64,000 nt of DNA from positions 51,212 to 115,211 of the forward strand of contig QHWT01000059.1 in the NCBI GenBank assembly GCA_003222675.1. Reading direction: 5' to 3'. Every line of letters starts with the position of its first letter. Within the stretch, counting starts at the first letter, position 1. The DNA comes from Acidobacteriota bacterium. Lineage in GTDB: Bacteria; Acidobacteriota; Vicinamibacteria; Vicinamibacterales; 2-12-FULL-66-21. The position numbers and the translations under genes are program-made. Under the pieces are notes generated by a model. The model was not told the origin of the DNA, searched no databases, and saw nothing but the letters and a program-made list of their open reading frames with translations. This document shows positions 1-9,623 of this stretch, in pieces.

Positions 1-117
1 GAACCGTGAACCGTGAACCGTTGAACCGTGAACCGCTGAACCGTGAACCCATGAACCCGTGAACCCGTGAACCGTGAACCGTGAACCGTGAACCGTGAAC
101 CGTGAACCGTGAACCGT
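1..117. repeat. Tandem array with 7-bp unit GAACCGT
   Basis: About sixteen head-to-tail copies of GAACCGT, some stretched to 8 bp (GAACCCGT), run from the window edge to one base before the stop codon of the symporter gene. The array may continue outside the window. The same unit occurs at 1985-2093 and, inverted, at 19383-19510. There are no spacers, so it is not a CRISPR. Confidence 0.95.
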
Positions 118-1947
118 TTAGCGAGCCCGCGCCCTCTCCATCTCCTCCCCCGCGCCGACCCACAACCGGTTGACAATGCGGATGAGGACGGCGCCGCTGA
201 CGACGAAGATCGCCGTGAGCGCCAGAGCATAGCCCCATCGCCCATACAAATAGTTACCGACCGCAAACAGTGCCGACCAGATCGCCATGCACCCCGTGAC
301 CCAGCCGAGGAGCGCCATGGGAATGTTATCGCCCGCCGCGACCTCATCGACGACGATTCCCGCTTCCCGCCGGATTGCCGCCCATCCCGGTCCGAACGGC
401 CTCACTTTCCGGTAGAACTCCAGCAGCACCGCGTGATCCGTTTGTGGCGCGGCGTATGCCGTCACGATCCAGCACACCGTTGTCACGATGACGGTGGTGA
501 CGAGCGCGGCGTGCGTGCTGAAGGCCATCCCGCTCCGCGCCAGCATCAGCAGCACGAGCGACGTGAGGAACGAGCTGATCATCGCGACGATCTCGCACCA
601 CGCGTTCACGCGCCACCAGAACCAGCGCACGAGGTACAGCAGTCCGGTTCCAGCGCCGATCTGCAGGATGATGTCGAACGCGTTCTTCGCGGTATCGAGC
701 AGGTAGACGAGCCCCGACGAGCAGAAGAACAGGATGATCGTCGCCACACGCCCGGCGCGGACGTAGTGACGCTCGTCGGCATCCCTGCGAATGAATCGTC
801 GATAGAAATCGTGGACGAGATACGACGCGCCCCAATTGAGGTGCGTCAGGATCGTCGACGAGTTCGCCGCGATCAGTCCACCGACCATCAGGCCTATGAA
901 CCCGACGGGCAGGAACTTCAGCATCGCCGGGTACGCGATGTCGTGTCCGACCAATCGCGGATCGAGATTCGGGAACGCCTTCTGGATGTCGCCGAGTTGC
1001 GGATATACGAGAAGCGACGCGAGGGCGACGAGAATCCACGGCCACGGGCGGAGCACGTAGTGTGCGACGTTGAAGAACAGCACCGCGCCCAGCGCGTCGC
1101 GCTCCGATTTCGACGCAAGCATCCGCTGCGCCACGTAGCTTCCGCCGCCAGGCTCCGCGCCGGGATACCAGACCGCCCACCACTGCACCGCGATCGGCAT
1201 GATGAACACCGCGACGGCGACGTCCCAGTTGTTCGAGAAGTCCGGCAGGATGCTGAGATAATTCAATCCTCCGGGACCAGGTGTCGCCGACAGCTTCTCG
1301 ATGAGCGCGTGGAGGCCGCCGACCTGTGGCGCGGTGACGGCGAAGTAGGCCGCGGCCGTCACGGCCGTCATCTTGACGAAGAACTGGATCATGTCGATGA
1401 CGAGCACGCCCCAGAGTCCCGAGTGCGCCGCGAAGACCACGTTCAGCGCGCCAACCAGTGACAGCGTCTGCCATCGCTCCAGGCCGAACAGCACCGCGGC
1501 AATCTTGCACGCGGCAAGATTCACCGTCGCCATGATCATGCAGTTGAACAGCAGGCCGAGGTATATCGCGCGAAACCCGCGCACGGCCTTCGCCGGCGTG
1601 CCGGAGTACCGGATCTCGTAGAACTCGAGGTCTGTCATCACGCCGGAACGTCGCCAGAGCCGCGCGTAGAAGAAGACGGTCGACACGCCGGTCAGCACGA
1701 ACGCCCACCACACCCAATTCCCCGCGACGCCGTTCCGGCGGACGATGTCGGTGACGAGATTCGGCGTGTCGCTGCTGAACGTGGTGGCCACCATCGAGAG
1801 GCCGGCCAGCCACCACGGCACCGCGCGCCCCGAGACGAAAAACTCGGAGGTGTTCCGCCCGGCCCGCCGCCCCATGAACAACGCGGGCGCAAAGCAGATG
1901 ACGAGGATGACGGCGACAATGATCCAGTCGATGATTTGAAGATGCAT
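118..1947 (-). CDS. Sodium:solute symporter family transporter (SSS)
   Basis: A 609-residue polytopic membrane protein of the sodium:solute symporter superfamily, expected to import a sugar or organic acid with Na+. The N-terminus has a first membrane helix (about residues 8-25), then GRRAGRNTSEFFVSGR and the WWLAGLSMVATTFSSDTP stretch typical of SSS helix 2. Further hydrophobic helices continue to about residue 590. The length is normal to slightly long for the family. It lies downstream of a TIM-barrel isomerase-like gene on the same strand, separated by a heptad array, so the two may be co-transcribed and handle the same sugar. The substrate cannot be read from sequence. The stop codon abuts the array at 1-117. 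Confidence 0.9.
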   Translation of the reverse strand: MHLQIIDWIIVAVILVICFAPALFMGRRAGRNTSEFFVSGRAVPWWLAGLSMVATTFSSDTPNLVTDIVRRNGVAGNWVWWAFVLTGVSTVFFYARLWRRSGVMTDLEFYEIRYSGTPAKAVRGFRAIYLGLLFNCMIMATVNLAACKIAAVLFGLERWQTLSLVGALNVVFAAHSGLWGVLVIDMIQFFVKMTAVTAAAYFAVTAPQVGGLHALIEKLSATPGPGGLNYLSILPDFSNNWDVAVAVFIMPIAVQWWAVWYPGAEPGGGSYVAQRMLASKSERDALGAVLFFNVAHYVLRPWPWILVALASLLVYPQLGDIQKAFPNLDPRLVGHDIAYPAMLKFLPVGFIGLMVGGLIAANSSTILTHLNWGASYLVHDFYRRFIRRDADERHYVRAGRVATIILFFCSSGLVYLLDTAKNAFDIILQIGAGTGLLYLVRWFWWRVNAWCEIVAMISSFLTSLVLLMLARSGMAFSTHAALVTTVIVTTVCWIVTAYAAPQTDHAVLLEFYRKVRPFGPGWAAIRREAGIVVDEVAAGDNIPMALLGWVTGCMAIWSALFAVGNYLYGRWGYALALTAIFVVSGAVLIRIVNRLWVGAGEEMERARAR

Positions 1948-1984
1948 GAGTGTGATCGCCTGCTATCCGAGTCCGACCACTGTC

Positions 1985-2093
1985 AACCGTCAACCGCGAC
2001 CTGTGAACCCGTGAACCCGTGAACCCGTGAACCCGTGAACCGTGAACCGTGAACCGTGAACCGTGAACCGTGAACCGTGAACCGTGAACCCAT
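1985..2093. repeat. Tandem array of GTGAACC / GTGAACCC units
   Basis: Fills the intergenic space between the symporter and the TIM-barrel gene. The part near 2005-2040 uses 8-bp units (GTGAACCC) and the rest uses 7-bp units (GTGAACC). The array ends next to the stop codon of the TIM-barrel gene, as the first array does for the symporter gene. Confidence 0.95.
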
Positions 2094-2951
2094 TTAGACG
2101 TCGCAGAGCGCGATCGCCTTCTCGAGCTCCTTGATCGGATCATGGCCCTGGCTCGGAGAATACTCGTGCGACACGAATCCGGTGAACCCGAGGTCCGCGA
2201 TCGCCTGCATGACGAACCGGTAGTTCAGCTCCTGCGTCTCGTCGATCTCGTGACGGCCCGGGTTCCCACCCGTATGGAAGTGGCCGATCCACTGGAAATG
2301 ATCGCGGATGTTCCGGACGATGTCGCCGTCCATGATCTGGGCGTGATAAATGTCGTAAAGGATCTTCACGCGCGGCGAATTCACGCGCTTGATCACGTCG
2401 ACGCCCCACGCGATGTGATCGAACATATAGTCCTTGTGGTTCACCTTGCTGTTCAAGTACTCTATGCAGATCGTGATCTGCTTGTCTTCCGCGTGCGCCT
2501 TGATGGCGTCCAGAAATGCCACGCAGTTCTCGGCGCCTTCCGCGTCTGCCATGCCGTTGCGATTGCCGGAGAACGTGATGATGTTGGGCACGCCGTTCGC
2601 CGCGGCTTCATCGATCGCGGCATCGAGCAGCGTTCGCAGCTTCACGTGATTCTCCTTCCGGTTCAGGGCGTCCGCAATCGTGCCCCCCGGGCCCGGATAC
2701 ATCGACGGCACGAGGCCGTTCTTCTTCAGCGTCGGCCAGTCGGCCGGTCCAATCAAGTCGAAACCCTTGATCCCCAGCCGCGCTGCGTCGCGGCAGCTGT
2801 CTTCCAGCGTCGCGCCGCGCCCGAACACCCCGCGCGTCACCCCCTGCTTGATCCGCCCCTTGCGCGTGGGAGGGGCCGGAGGCTGTTGTCCGGATGTGCG
2901 GCTGACGATCAGCGGTGCGGTGACGGCCCCGAAAAACTCTCTTCGGCGCAT
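2094..2951 (-). CDS. Secreted xylose-isomerase-like TIM-barrel protein (hydroxypyruvate isomerase type)
   Basis: A 285-residue protein of the AP-endonuclease 2/xylose-isomerase-like TIM-barrel superfamily, closest in style to hydroxypyruvate isomerases. I chose the ATG at 2951 because AGGAGG sits a few bases upstream and the product then begins MRRREFFGAV, a Tat-like signal. The frame is open 19 codons further upstream without a good ribosome site. Barrel features include ITICIEYLNSK (metal-ligand Glu), VKILYDIYHAQ, IGHFHTGGNPGRHE and FVSHEYSP near the C-terminus. It probably isomerises or epimerises a small sugar or keto acid outside the cytoplasm, perhaps feeding the adjacent symporter. The exact reaction is unknown. 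Confidence 0.85.
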   Translation of the reverse strand: MRRREFFGAVTAPLIVSRTSGQQPPAPPTRKGRIKQGVTRGVFGRGATLEDSCRDAARLGIKGFDLIGPADWPTLKKNGLVPSMYPGPGGTIADALNRKENHVKLRTLLDAAIDEAAANGVPNIITFSGNRNGMADAEGAENCVAFLDAIKAHAEDKQITICIEYLNSKVNHKDYMFDHIAWGVDVIKRVNSPRVKILYDIYHAQIMDGDIVRNIRDHFQWIGHFHTGGNPGRHEIDETQELNYRFVMQAIADLGFTGFVSHEYSPSQGHDPIKELEKAIALCDV

Positions 2952-3120
2952 CTTCCCCTCCTGGCCAACTCGTGTCGCGCAGAAGGTTATCTCAAATCGG
3001 GAAATCACGAACCCGTGATCAGCAGATCAGATTTGTCACGTCGCGCGGCGCTGTTTGCGCGTCATCGCTCGGGCAATCCGGGAATCCTGCGGGCACACCG
3101 ATTGCGGAATCCCCTCGGCG

Positions 3121-4023
3121 ATGCGACGTGTAGCTATCACTGGAATCCTTCTGGCGTGTGGCTTGTTCGTGACCGCGACGTTTGCGGCCGCTCCCGCGCC
3201 GCCGTTGCCGAAGCCGCCCGCGCGGCCTTCCAGGCCAGTGCCCGCGCACCAGCCGACGTCGGTGCTCGACAAACACCTGCTGGTCACCTGGTATGGAAGC
3301 CCGTGGACCGGTCGAATGGGCGTCCTCGGACGTCTGCACGGGCGGGAACTCGCCGACGGCTTGAAGAAGCAGGCCGATGCCTACGCGAAGGTATCCAGCA
3401 AGCAGGTCCTCCCGGCGTACGAGCTGATCGCCACCGTCGCGCAGCCGCAGCCAGGACGTGACGGCCGGTATCGACGCCGCGAGAGCCGTGAGGTGATCGA
3501 TCGAATGCTGCGCGAGGCACGCGCCGCCGGCGTCAAGCTGATTCTCGACGTCCAGACCGGCCGGTCCACCGTGATGGACGAGATCCTCTACCTGCTGCCG
3601 TATCTCGAACAGCCCGACGTCTACCTCGCGCTGGATCCAGAGTTTTCCATGGGCGCCGACGGTGTGCCCGGCCGGCGCATCGGGACGATGCGCGCGAGCG
3701 AAGTGAACGATGCGATCGCTGTGCTGGAGTTCCTTGTCCTCAGCCGGCGGCTGCCGTCAAAAGTGCTGATCGTGCACCAGTTCACGACTGCCATGCTGCC
3801 CGACAAGGAGCAGATCCTCAGCAGCCCCCTTCTCGACGTCGTCCTCTCCGTAGACGGTTTCGGCGGACAGGCGTTGAAGCGCAGCACGTATCGGGCCTGC
3901 ATGCGCCAGGGCATGCTCCCGTTCAGCGGGTTCAAGCTGTTTTATCTGCAGGACACCAATCTGCTGGAACCCGCGCAGGTGCTCGCGCTGACGCCGTCGC
4001 CCGCCCTCGTCATTTATCAGTAG
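3121..4023 (+). CDS. Secreted protein of unknown function, barrel-like
   Basis: I do not recognise a characterised family. The frame is open from 3055, but the ATG at 3121 gives a clean signal peptide (MRRVAITGILLACGLFVTAT, cleavage after FAA) followed by a proline-rich linker, so I start there (300 residues). The mature part has alternating strand/helix blocks: HLLVTWYGSP, VKLILDVQTGR, VYLALDPEFSMG, KVLIVHQFT, VVLSVDGFGG and FKLFYLQDT. This pattern fits a TIM-barrel-like fold. The acidic residues in LDPEF and VDGFG would suit a hydrolase active site, but that is inference. It is monocistronic and followed directly by a hairpin. Confidence 0.75.
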   Translation: MRRVAITGILLACGLFVTATFAAAPAPPLPKPPARPSRPVPAHQPTSVLDKHLLVTWYGSPWTGRMGVLGRLHGRELADGLKKQADAYAKVSSKQVLPAYELIATVAQPQPGRDGRYRRRESREVIDRMLREARAAGVKLILDVQTGRSTVMDEILYLLPYLEQPDVYLALDPEFSMGADGVPGRRIGTMRASEVNDAIAVLEFLVLSRRLPSKVLIVHQFTTAMLPDKEQILSSPLLDVVLSVDGFGGQALKRSTYRACMRQGMLPFSGFKLFYLQDTNLLEPAQVLALTPSPALVIYQ

Positions 4024-4043
4024 TGAGGGGCTTCGCCCCTCAC
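4023..4043 (+). terminator. Hairpin after the secreted-protein gene
   Basis: A perfect 9-bp stem (GTGAGGGGC / GCCCCTCAC) with a TTC loop begins on the last base of the stop codon. No T-run follows, so as an intrinsic terminator it is only a candidate. It could serve both this gene and the convergent cyclophilin gene. Confidence 0.5.
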
Positions 4044-4122
4044 ACTCCCCTACACGCTCACCCGCCGGGTCCTCCGCCCGGCTCCGTTCGCGTGGCTCAC
4101 TCGCTGCGCTCGTTCGCTGAAT

Positions 4123-4860
4123 CTATTTAATGCCGCGGCCTGCGGGCGGCTTCTGGATGGCGGCCTTTTTCACGTAATCCAGTCGCGGAAACTGCTTCGT
4201 CAGGTACGCGTTCCCCTGGCGCTGAATCACGTCCTGATCCGGCTGCTCCTTGTACTCGGCGTTGATCTTGTCGACCGCCTCCATACCGGACACGACCTCC
4301 CCGAACGGCGCAAAGCCCTGCCTGTCGAGGCCCGCGTTGTCCTTGAAGTTGATGAACAGTTGCGTCGTCCGCGTGTTCGGTCCCGCGGTGGCGAATGTGA
4401 TCGTCCCACGCCTGTTGCTCTGCGTGACGGGATCATCCTGAAGGTTCGCATTCCTCCACGGCGCCTGGATTGTCGGGTCGCCGTTGATGCCGAACTGCAC
4501 CATGAAGTTGGGCAGGACGCGGAAAAAGCGGCAATTGTCGAAGAACCCGTACTTCACCAGGTTGTAGAACCGATCGGCCCCCTTCGGCGACCAGCTGCGA
4601 TGGACGAGGACGACGAACGGCCCGGCGCTCGTGTCGAACGCGGCACGGAATTCGGCCGGCGCCACGTCCTTGAGCGCAGTCGGGTTCTTCAGCTTTGCCT
4701 TCGCCGCGGGGCTCAGGGTTGCGGCAGGCGCTGTACCGCGTCCACGTCCGCTCGGAGCGGCTGGCCTGGCTGGCTTCTTCTGCTGCGCAGAGACGAGCGC
4801 CATCTGCGTCGCAAGCATGGCGGCTAGGGCAATCATCGTGATCGAACGCACCTGTGACAT
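4123..4860 (-). CDS. Periplasmic cyclophilin-type peptidyl-prolyl isomerase
   Basis: A 245-residue cyclophilin-type PPIase, which catalyses cis-trans isomerisation of X-Pro bonds. A signal peptide (MSQVRSITMIALAAMLATQ, Ala-rich) predicts export. A basic, Ala/Pro-rich linker leads to the domain at about residues 75-220. Visible landmarks are GADRFYNLVKYGFFDN, CRFFRVLPNFMVQFG (catalytic Arg and Phe), TFATAGPNTRTTQLFINF and FAPFGEVVSGMEAVD. The length and order are normal for bacterial periplasmic cyclophilins. It stands alone between a convergent gene and a palindromic repeat pair. Confidence 0.92.
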   Translation of the reverse strand: MSQVRSITMIALAAMLATQMALVSAQQKKPARPAAPSGRGRGTAPAATLSPAAKAKLKNPTALKDVAPAEFRAAFDTSAGPFVVLVHRSWSPKGADRFYNLVKYGFFDNCRFFRVLPNFMVQFGINGDPTIQAPWRNANLQDDPVTQSNRRGTITFATAGPNTRTTQLFINFKDNAGLDRQGFAPFGEVVSGMEAVDKINAEYKEQPDQDVIQRQGNAYLTKQFPRLDYVKKAAIQKPPAGRGIK

Positions 4861-4906
4861 ATGTGACCGACTCCTGTTCCCTGCTCTTGTGGCTTCCGCG
4901 TGAATT

Positions 4907-4969
4907 GTAGGCCGGGTCTTCAGACCCGGCGTGCAGCGCCCACCAGGCGGGTCTCAAGACCCGCCCTAC
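4907..4969. repeat. Pair of inverted REP-like palindromes
   Basis: Two 24-bp palindromic units (cores GGGTCTTCAGACCC and GGGTCTCAAGACCC), each flanked by GTAG or CTAC, lie in inverted orientation with 15 bp between them; about 21 of 24 positions pair. The arrangement resembles REP doublets. It sits between the PPIase and MFS genes. Confidence 0.85.
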
Positions 4970-4999
4970 AGACCTTGAGAATGCATGTTGCACTGCATT

Positions 5000-6289
5000 T
5001 TAGATCGGTGTTACCAGGCCACGCTTCGTGGCCTCGCTATTGCGCACGAGTACCAGCAGCGCCACCATAGCGGCCAGGGGCACCAGGCTGGCGCCGATTA
5101 GCAGCGGCTCGAATGAATAGTGGTCCGTCACATAGCCCGTCGTGTACGTCGCGATGATCGTCCCGATGCCGGCGCCCGTCCCCGACATCCCGCTGACGGA
5201 TGCCACGGATCGCGCGGGGTAGATATCGGCCGGCAGATTGAGGATCATCGTCGACAGCGCCGCGTACGAAAATGTCGCAGCGGCGAAGCACGCCGCCAGC
5301 GCGGCCAGCGACGACACGTAGATCGCGGGAATCAGGAACAGCATGCCCAGCGCACCCAGCACGATTACGAGCTTGCGCGCCGCTCCCACGTGCCAGCCGC
5401 GCGTGATCAGCAGGCTCGAAAGACCGCCGCCCGCGAAATTCCCGAGATCTGCCGCGACGAATGGAACCCAGAACGCGAGGAGGCTGTCCTCGAGCTTGAA
5501 CCCCCGGCTGACGATGAAAATGGCAAACCAGTCGGTGATGAAGAACCACACGGGATCCGTGAGCGCCTTTCCGATGATGATGCCCCACGTTTGCGGCAGC
5601 GACAGCAGCGTGCCGTAGCTGAGCGGACCGGGAGATGCTTCGCCGTCGGCCGCCGCGGCCGACGCCCGGTTGGCAAGGATGTCCGCGCGTTCGTCGGGTG
5701 AGAGTCGTGGATGATCTTCGGGCGAGCGATAGAGCGAGCGGAACAGCGGAATCCAGAGGAAACCGAGCAGTCCAGTCACGATGAATGCAGGACGCCAGCT
5801 GCCGACGAGCCGGTAGACCGACAGGACGATGAATGGCGCGAGGGCCGCGCCGATCGATGATCCGCTGTCGAACAGCGCGACCGCCCAGCCGCTCTCCCGC
5901 CTCGGAAACCATTCGGCCACCGCCTTCGTCGCACCGGGCCAGTTCGCTGACTCGCCCAGGCCGAGCAGGAAACGGAACATCGCGAAGCTGCGGAGTCCCG
6001 CCGCGAGCGACGACAACATCGCCGACACGGAATAGAACGCGACCGCAACGCTCAATCCCGTGCGCGTGCCGATGCGGTCGAGCCATCGCCCGCTGACCGT
6101 CTGCCCCACCGAATACGCCACGCGAAATGCGATCACGATCAGCGCGTAGTCGCTGTTCGTCCAGCGGAATTGATCCTTGAGGATGGGCGCGAGCACGCTG
6201 AGCGTCTGCCGGTCGATGTAGTTGATGACCGTGGACAGGAACAGCAGCGCCCCGATGTACCACCGCAGCCGGCGAATATGACCGTTCAT
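5000..6289 (-). CDS. MFS transporter, anion:cation symporter (hexuronate-type) family
   Basis: A 429-residue major facilitator transporter. The ATG at 6289 overlaps the nagB stop as ATGA, so translation is coupled; the open frame upstream of it is the shadow of nagB. The N-terminus shows helix 1 with [14 protein letters not shown], the signature of the ACS family (hexuronate, glucarate and sialic-acid-type carriers), then [10 protein letters not shown] between helices 2 and 3 and [21 protein letters not shown] in helix 4-5. Twelve membrane helices are expected. As the last gene of an oxidoreductase-nagB-MFS operon it probably imports an acidic or amino sugar. The substrate is inferred only. 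Confidence 0.9.
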   Translation of the reverse strand: MNGHIRRLRWYIGALLFLSTVINYIDRQTLSVLAPILKDQFRWTNSDYALIVIAFRVAYSVGQTVSGRWLDRIGTRTGLSVAVAFYSVSAMLSSLAAGLRSFAMFRFLLGLGESANWPGATKAVAEWFPRRESGWAVALFDSGSSIGAALAPFIVLSVYRLVGSWRPAFIVTGLLGFLWIPLFRSLYRSPEDHPRLSPDERADILANRASAAAADGEASPGPLSYGTLLSLPQTWGIIIGKALTDPVWFFITDWFAIFIVSRGFKLEDSLLAFWVPFVAADLGNFAGGGLSSLLITRGWHVGAARKLVIVLGALGMLFLIPAIYVSSLAALAACFAAATFSYAALSTMILNLPADIYPARSVASVSGMSGTGAGIGTIIATYTTGYVTDHYSFEPLLIGASLVPLAAMVALLVLVRNSEATKRGLVTPI

Positions 6290-7029
6290 TCGTCCGCGGA
6301 TTCGAGCAGCGATGCGGACTGTTCGTCGAGATAGATCGCGACGTCCGGATGCGTGCGGAGGATCGACGCGGGAGTCATGGGCCCGATCGCGCCTTCGAGG
6401 GTCGCACGCACCGCCTCCGCCTTGCGGGCGTCCGGGACGATGCAGACGATCGCGCGGGCGCGCAGGATCTGGCGCACGCTCATTGAAATGGCGGTCTCCG
6501 GCACGTCCGCCACGCTCGCAAACCAGCCCTCGCCCACTTGCTGCTGACGGCAACGCTCGTCGAGCCGGACGATGATGTACGGCGCGTCGGTTTCGAAGTC
6601 CGCGGGTGGATCGTTGAACGCCAGGTGGCCGTTTTCGCCAATGCCGACAAGTGCCACGTCGACGGGCGCCTTGGTCAGCATCGCGCCAACCTCACGGCAG
6701 ACGGCTTGCGGATCGCGTTCGCCGTCGAGGAAATGATAGTTCGTGATCCCCGCCGGACGAATCAGTCGCTCGAGGAGGTACTTTCGAAAGCTTGCCGGAT
6801 GATCCTTCGGGAGTCCGACGTACTCATCGAGGTGGAACATCTCCACCTTGCGCCAGTCGATGTCCGGCTCGAGGACGAGCCGGCCAAGAAACGCGATCTG
6901 CGACGCGCCGGTCGCCGCGATGATCCGCGCACCTCCGCGCGCACCGATTGCATCGCGGATCCGTTTGGCAGCGTCAGCCGCCGCGGCGGCCGCAAGAGCA
7001 CTGGAGTCTGGGAGGACCTTCACGATCAT
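6286..7029 (-). CDS. nagB: Glucosamine-6-phosphate deaminase
   Basis: A 247-residue NagB-family enzyme, which converts glucosamine 6-phosphate to fructose 6-phosphate and ammonia in the cytoplasm. It carries the FHLDEYVGL segment with the catalytic Asp and the [14 protein letters not shown] motif of the family. The length matches single-domain NagB proteins. It is the middle gene of a three-gene minus-strand operon: its start lies 14 nt after the FAD oxidoreductase stop and its stop overlaps the MFS start. The context points to amino-sugar catabolism. It could be a related sugar-phosphate isomerase/deaminase, but the motif match is strong. Confidence 0.93.
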   Translation of the reverse strand: MIVKVLPDSSALAAAAAADAAKRIRDAIGARGGARIIAATGASQIAFLGRLVLEPDIDWRKVEMFHLDEYVGLPKDHPASFRKYLLERLIRPAGITNYHFLDGERDPQAVCREVGAMLTKAPVDVALVGIGENGHLAFNDPPADFETDAPYIIVRLDERCRQQQVGEGWFASVADVPETAISMSVRQILRARAIVCIVPDARKAEAVRATLEGAIGPMTPASILRTHPDVAIYLDEQSASLLESADE

Positions 7030-7043
7030 GTCGTCACGCTCGA

Positions 7044-8702
7044 TTAAATGGCTTCGGGCTTCAGGCTTCGGGCTTCAGGCTTGAGGCTTCGGCCCCGGGC
7101 TTCCGGCTTCGGGCCGGGCCGATCGAAGATCGCGCGCTGCGCCCGCAGTCGCTCGCGCAGTGCGCTGACCTCGACATCCTGCACGGCCACACGGCCGGTC
7201 AGCGCCATTTTCGCCGCGACACCAGCGGCGTGCCCGATGATCATGTACTGCGGCTCCATACGAAGTGTCGAGTACGCGACGTGCGTTGCGGAGAAGCACA
7301 CGGGCACCAGAAGGTTCGTGGCCTGCGTGCGCTTCGGCAGCATCATGCGATACGGAATCTGGTATGGCGTGACGGGCACCTGCATGTCGCCTTCGTTTTC
7401 GACAGCGGTACCGTCGGGCGTCGGACGCCGCTGCACGTTGTGCGAATCACTGTTGTACGACCCCATGCCGATCGCGTCCGGCTTTGTGAGCTCCGCCTGG
7501 ATATCCTTCTGCGACATCACGTATTCGCCGATCATGCGCCGCGCCTCGCGCACGTACAACTGGTACGGCCAGTGATCGGTATCGGTAAACTCGTCACGGC
7601 ACAGACCCCAGGCCTTCATTTCGGCGGACAACGATGCGGGAACACGCGCGTCGGTCGCGAGAAAGTATAGAAAACCCTGGATGTATTCGACGTGCGCCTG
7701 CCCGATGCGCGCACGCGTCGCATAATCGCCGTCGGGATATTCGTAGCTGCCGCCGATGTAGTCCGTCGAGAAAGCGCCATTGTTGTTCGTATCAGTCTTG
7801 CCGTGCTGCAGGATATCCGCTTTCATCACGTCGTTGATCGTCAACGGCCGCTGGAGTGTAGCTTCGAGTGCCGGCAGATACCGCGCCAGCAGCTCGTAGC
7901 GTGACGGCTCGTATCTGGACGGCCGGGGCCATGCCGCGCGGTTCTCGGGCGTCCTCGTCATGCAGAGGCGGAAATTGTACGCCTGCACGCGCTTGTCGGC
8001 CGCGCCAACCTTGTCTGCCGACCGCGGCATGATCTCCGGCAGCAAGCGTCCGGCGGCGTCGAGTGGCGACACCGCCGCGCTGAACTGGTGATACGGCGTG
8101 TGGCCTCGGACACCCGCCAGCGACTCGCCGTATTCGGACGATCCTTCGCGTCCCCACGTGTACGACACGCCCGCCTGGGCCATGAGATCTCCCTCGTACG
8201 TCGCGTCGACAAACATCCGGCCCACGAAGGCATCGCCGTTCTCGACGACGATCTGTGTGAGAGCGCCGCCGGACTTGCGGACTCCGCTCTTCTCACGCAG
8301 CCGGAGCTTCGGGAAGAGCCGCACGCCCGATTCCTTCACCAGCTCGTTGAACACTTCTTCGGCTACGTGCGGCTCGAAGTGCCACTCAATCGGACGTCCG
8401 TACTTCTTGCCCACGCGCTCGAAGAACTCCAGCGAGTAGCCGCCGACGACCTCCTTCTTGCCGTAATCCGTCCAGCCAAGTCCGCCCGATACCATGCCGC
8501 CGAGATGTCGGTCGGGCGTGACGACAGCGACGCTCAACCCTTCCCGGGCAGCGGCCACAGCGGCGATTACACCGGCTGCCGTTCCGCCATACACGACCAC
8601 GTCGAACGCGTGCCTGGCTTCAGCGCCTGGGCGCGCACCTGACCATCCAACGGAAGCGACCGATAGCACGAATACAACGACGATGGATCTATGATTCAGC
8701 AT
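7044..8702 (-). CDS. Secreted FAD-dependent oxidoreductase
   Basis: A 552-residue flavoprotein of the FAD-dependent oxidoreductase family common in Acidobacteria and Planctomycetes. The ATG at 8702 gives a signal peptide ([20 protein letters not shown]), although the frame is open further upstream. A Rossmann dinucleotide motif follows ([22 protein letters not shown]), then [16 protein letters not shown] and [24 protein letters not shown]. Near the end, [14 protein letters not shown] contacts the flavin. Its substrate is unknown; linkage to nagB and a sugar carrier suggests a sugar derivative. The last about 20 residues are encoded by a heptad repeat (7051-7110) and read as a degenerate SLKPEAR repeat, so the natural C-terminus has been altered or extended by repeat DNA. 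Confidence 0.88.
   Translation of the reverse strand: MLNHRSIVVVFVLSVASVGWSGARPGAEARHAFDVVVYGGTAAGVIAAVAAAREGLSVAVVTPDRHLGGMVSGGLGWTDYGKKEVVGGYSLEFFERVGKKYGRPIEWHFEPHVAEEVFNELVKESGVRLFPKLRLREKSGVRKSGGALTQIVVENGDAFVGRMFVDATYEGDLMAQAGVSYTWGREGSSEYGESLAGVRGHTPYHQFSAAVSPLDAAGRLLPEIMPRSADKVGAADKRVQAYNFRLCMTRTPENRAAWPRPSRYEPSRYELLARYLPALEATLQRPLTINDVMKADILQHGKTDTNNNGAFSTDYIGGSYEYPDGDYATRARIGQAHVEYIQGFLYFLATDARVPASLSAEMKAWGLCRDEFTDTDHWPYQLYVREARRMIGEYVMSQKDIQAELTKPDAIGMGSYNSDSHNVQRRPTPDGTAVENEGDMQVPVTPYQIPYRMMLPKRTQATNLLVPVCFSATHVAYSTLRMEPQYMIIGHAAGVAAKMALTGRVAVQDVEVSALRERLRAQRAIFDRPGPKPEARGRSLKPEARSLKPEAI
7051..7110. repeat. Heptad array GCTTCRG inside the 3' end of a gene
   Basis: Six clear 7-bp units (GCTTCGG, GCTTCAG and variants) followed by degenerate copies. 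On the coding strand three units equal 21 bp, so they encode a seven-residue repeat (SLKPEAR) at the C-terminus of the FAD oxidoreductase. Confidence 0.9.
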
Positions 8703-8714
8703 GCGAGGTTCCCG

Positions 8715-9617
8715 ATGAGACGCGTGTACATCGCGCTGGCCGCCGCCGTCGCCTCCTTCTCCCTTCAGCCGATTGCCACGGGACAGTCGGCCGCGCAATC
8801 GCGGCCGCTGAGGATTATCGCTTTCGGCGCGCATCCTGACGACGCCGAATTGAAGGCGAGCGGCGTGGCGGCGATGTGGGCATCGCAGGGATACAAGGTC
8901 AAGTTCGTCGCGATGACCAATGGCGATATCGGCCACTTCGCCCAGGCCGGCGGTCCACTCGCGAAACGCCGCAAAGCGGAGGTCGCCGAGTGCGCGAAGA
9001 TTCTCGGCATCGAAAACGAAGTGCTCGACATCCATGACGGCGAATTGGTGCCCTCGCTCGAGAACCGCAAGAAGATGGCGCGGCTCATTCGCGAATGGCA
9101 AGCCGACGTTGTCCTTGGCCACCGTCCCTACGACTATCATCCAGATCACCGCTACACGGGCGTGCTGATGGACGATTCGGCGATCGTCGTGGTGGCGCCG
9201 TTCTTCGTCCCCGATACGCCGCCGACGGCGCGAAATCCCGTCTTCATGTATTACTCGGATGCATTCAAGCAGCCTTACCCGTTCGATCCGACGATCGTGG
9301 TGCCGATCGACGCCGGGGCGGATCAAAAATGGCGGTGCGTATCGGCGATGCCGTCGCAATTCGGCGACGAGGACTCGTGGCAGGGGCGGACGCAGCCGAA
9401 CGTGCCTCAGGGCGATCAGGAACGGAAGGCGTACCTGCTCGACGTGGTCAAGCGGCGCAGCGCCGCCGTGGCGGATCAATATCGCGAACGGCTGGTTGCC
9501 CTCTATGGCAAGGAGCGAGCGGACAGGGTGCATTACGCCGAAGCGTTTCAGCTGGGACAATACGGCCGGCAGGCGTCGGTTGACGAGTTGAAGCAGATGT
9601 TCCCCCGCATTCAGTAG
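8715..9617 (+). CDS. Secreted PIG-L family deacetylase
   Basis: A 300-residue PIG-L/LmbE-type zinc deacetylase, a family that removes acetyl groups from GlcNAc-like substrates. The ATG at 8715 yields a signal peptide (MRRVYIALAAAVASFSLQP); GAGG lies 7 nt upstream. Zinc-binding residues are visible in FGAHPDDAELKASG (the AHPDD motif, about residue 46) and in YDYHPDHRYTGVLM (HPDH). It is divergent from the FAD oxidoreductase with only 12 bp between the start codons, and two other secreted or sugar-related genes follow it. The role is inferred as processing of an extracellular acetylated amino sugar, which agrees with the neighbouring nagB. Confidence 0.88.
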   Translation: MRRVYIALAAAVASFSLQPIATGQSAAQSRPLRIIAFGAHPDDAELKASGVAAMWASQGYKVKFVAMTNGDIGHFAQAGGPLAKRRKAEVAECAKILGIENEVLDIHDGELVPSLENRKKMARLIREWQADVVLGHRPYDYHPDHRYTGVLMDDSAIVVVAPFFVPDTPPTARNPVFMYYSDAFKQPYPFDPTIVVPIDAGADQKWRCVSAMPSQFGDEDSWQGRTQPNVPQGDQERKAYLLDVVKRRSAAVADQYRERLVALYGKERADRVHYAEAFQLGQYGRQASVDELKQMFPRIQ

Positions 9618-9623
9618 GCCGCC

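Noticed and set aside
1-117. Possible CRISPR array
   Set aside because: Units are 7 bp with no unique spacers and no cas genes in the window.
109-1461. Long plus-strand open frame opposite the SSS symporter
   Set aside because: Composition is Arg/Asp/His-rich without hydrophobic or motif structure; it is the antisense shadow of a clear membrane protein gene in high-GC DNA.
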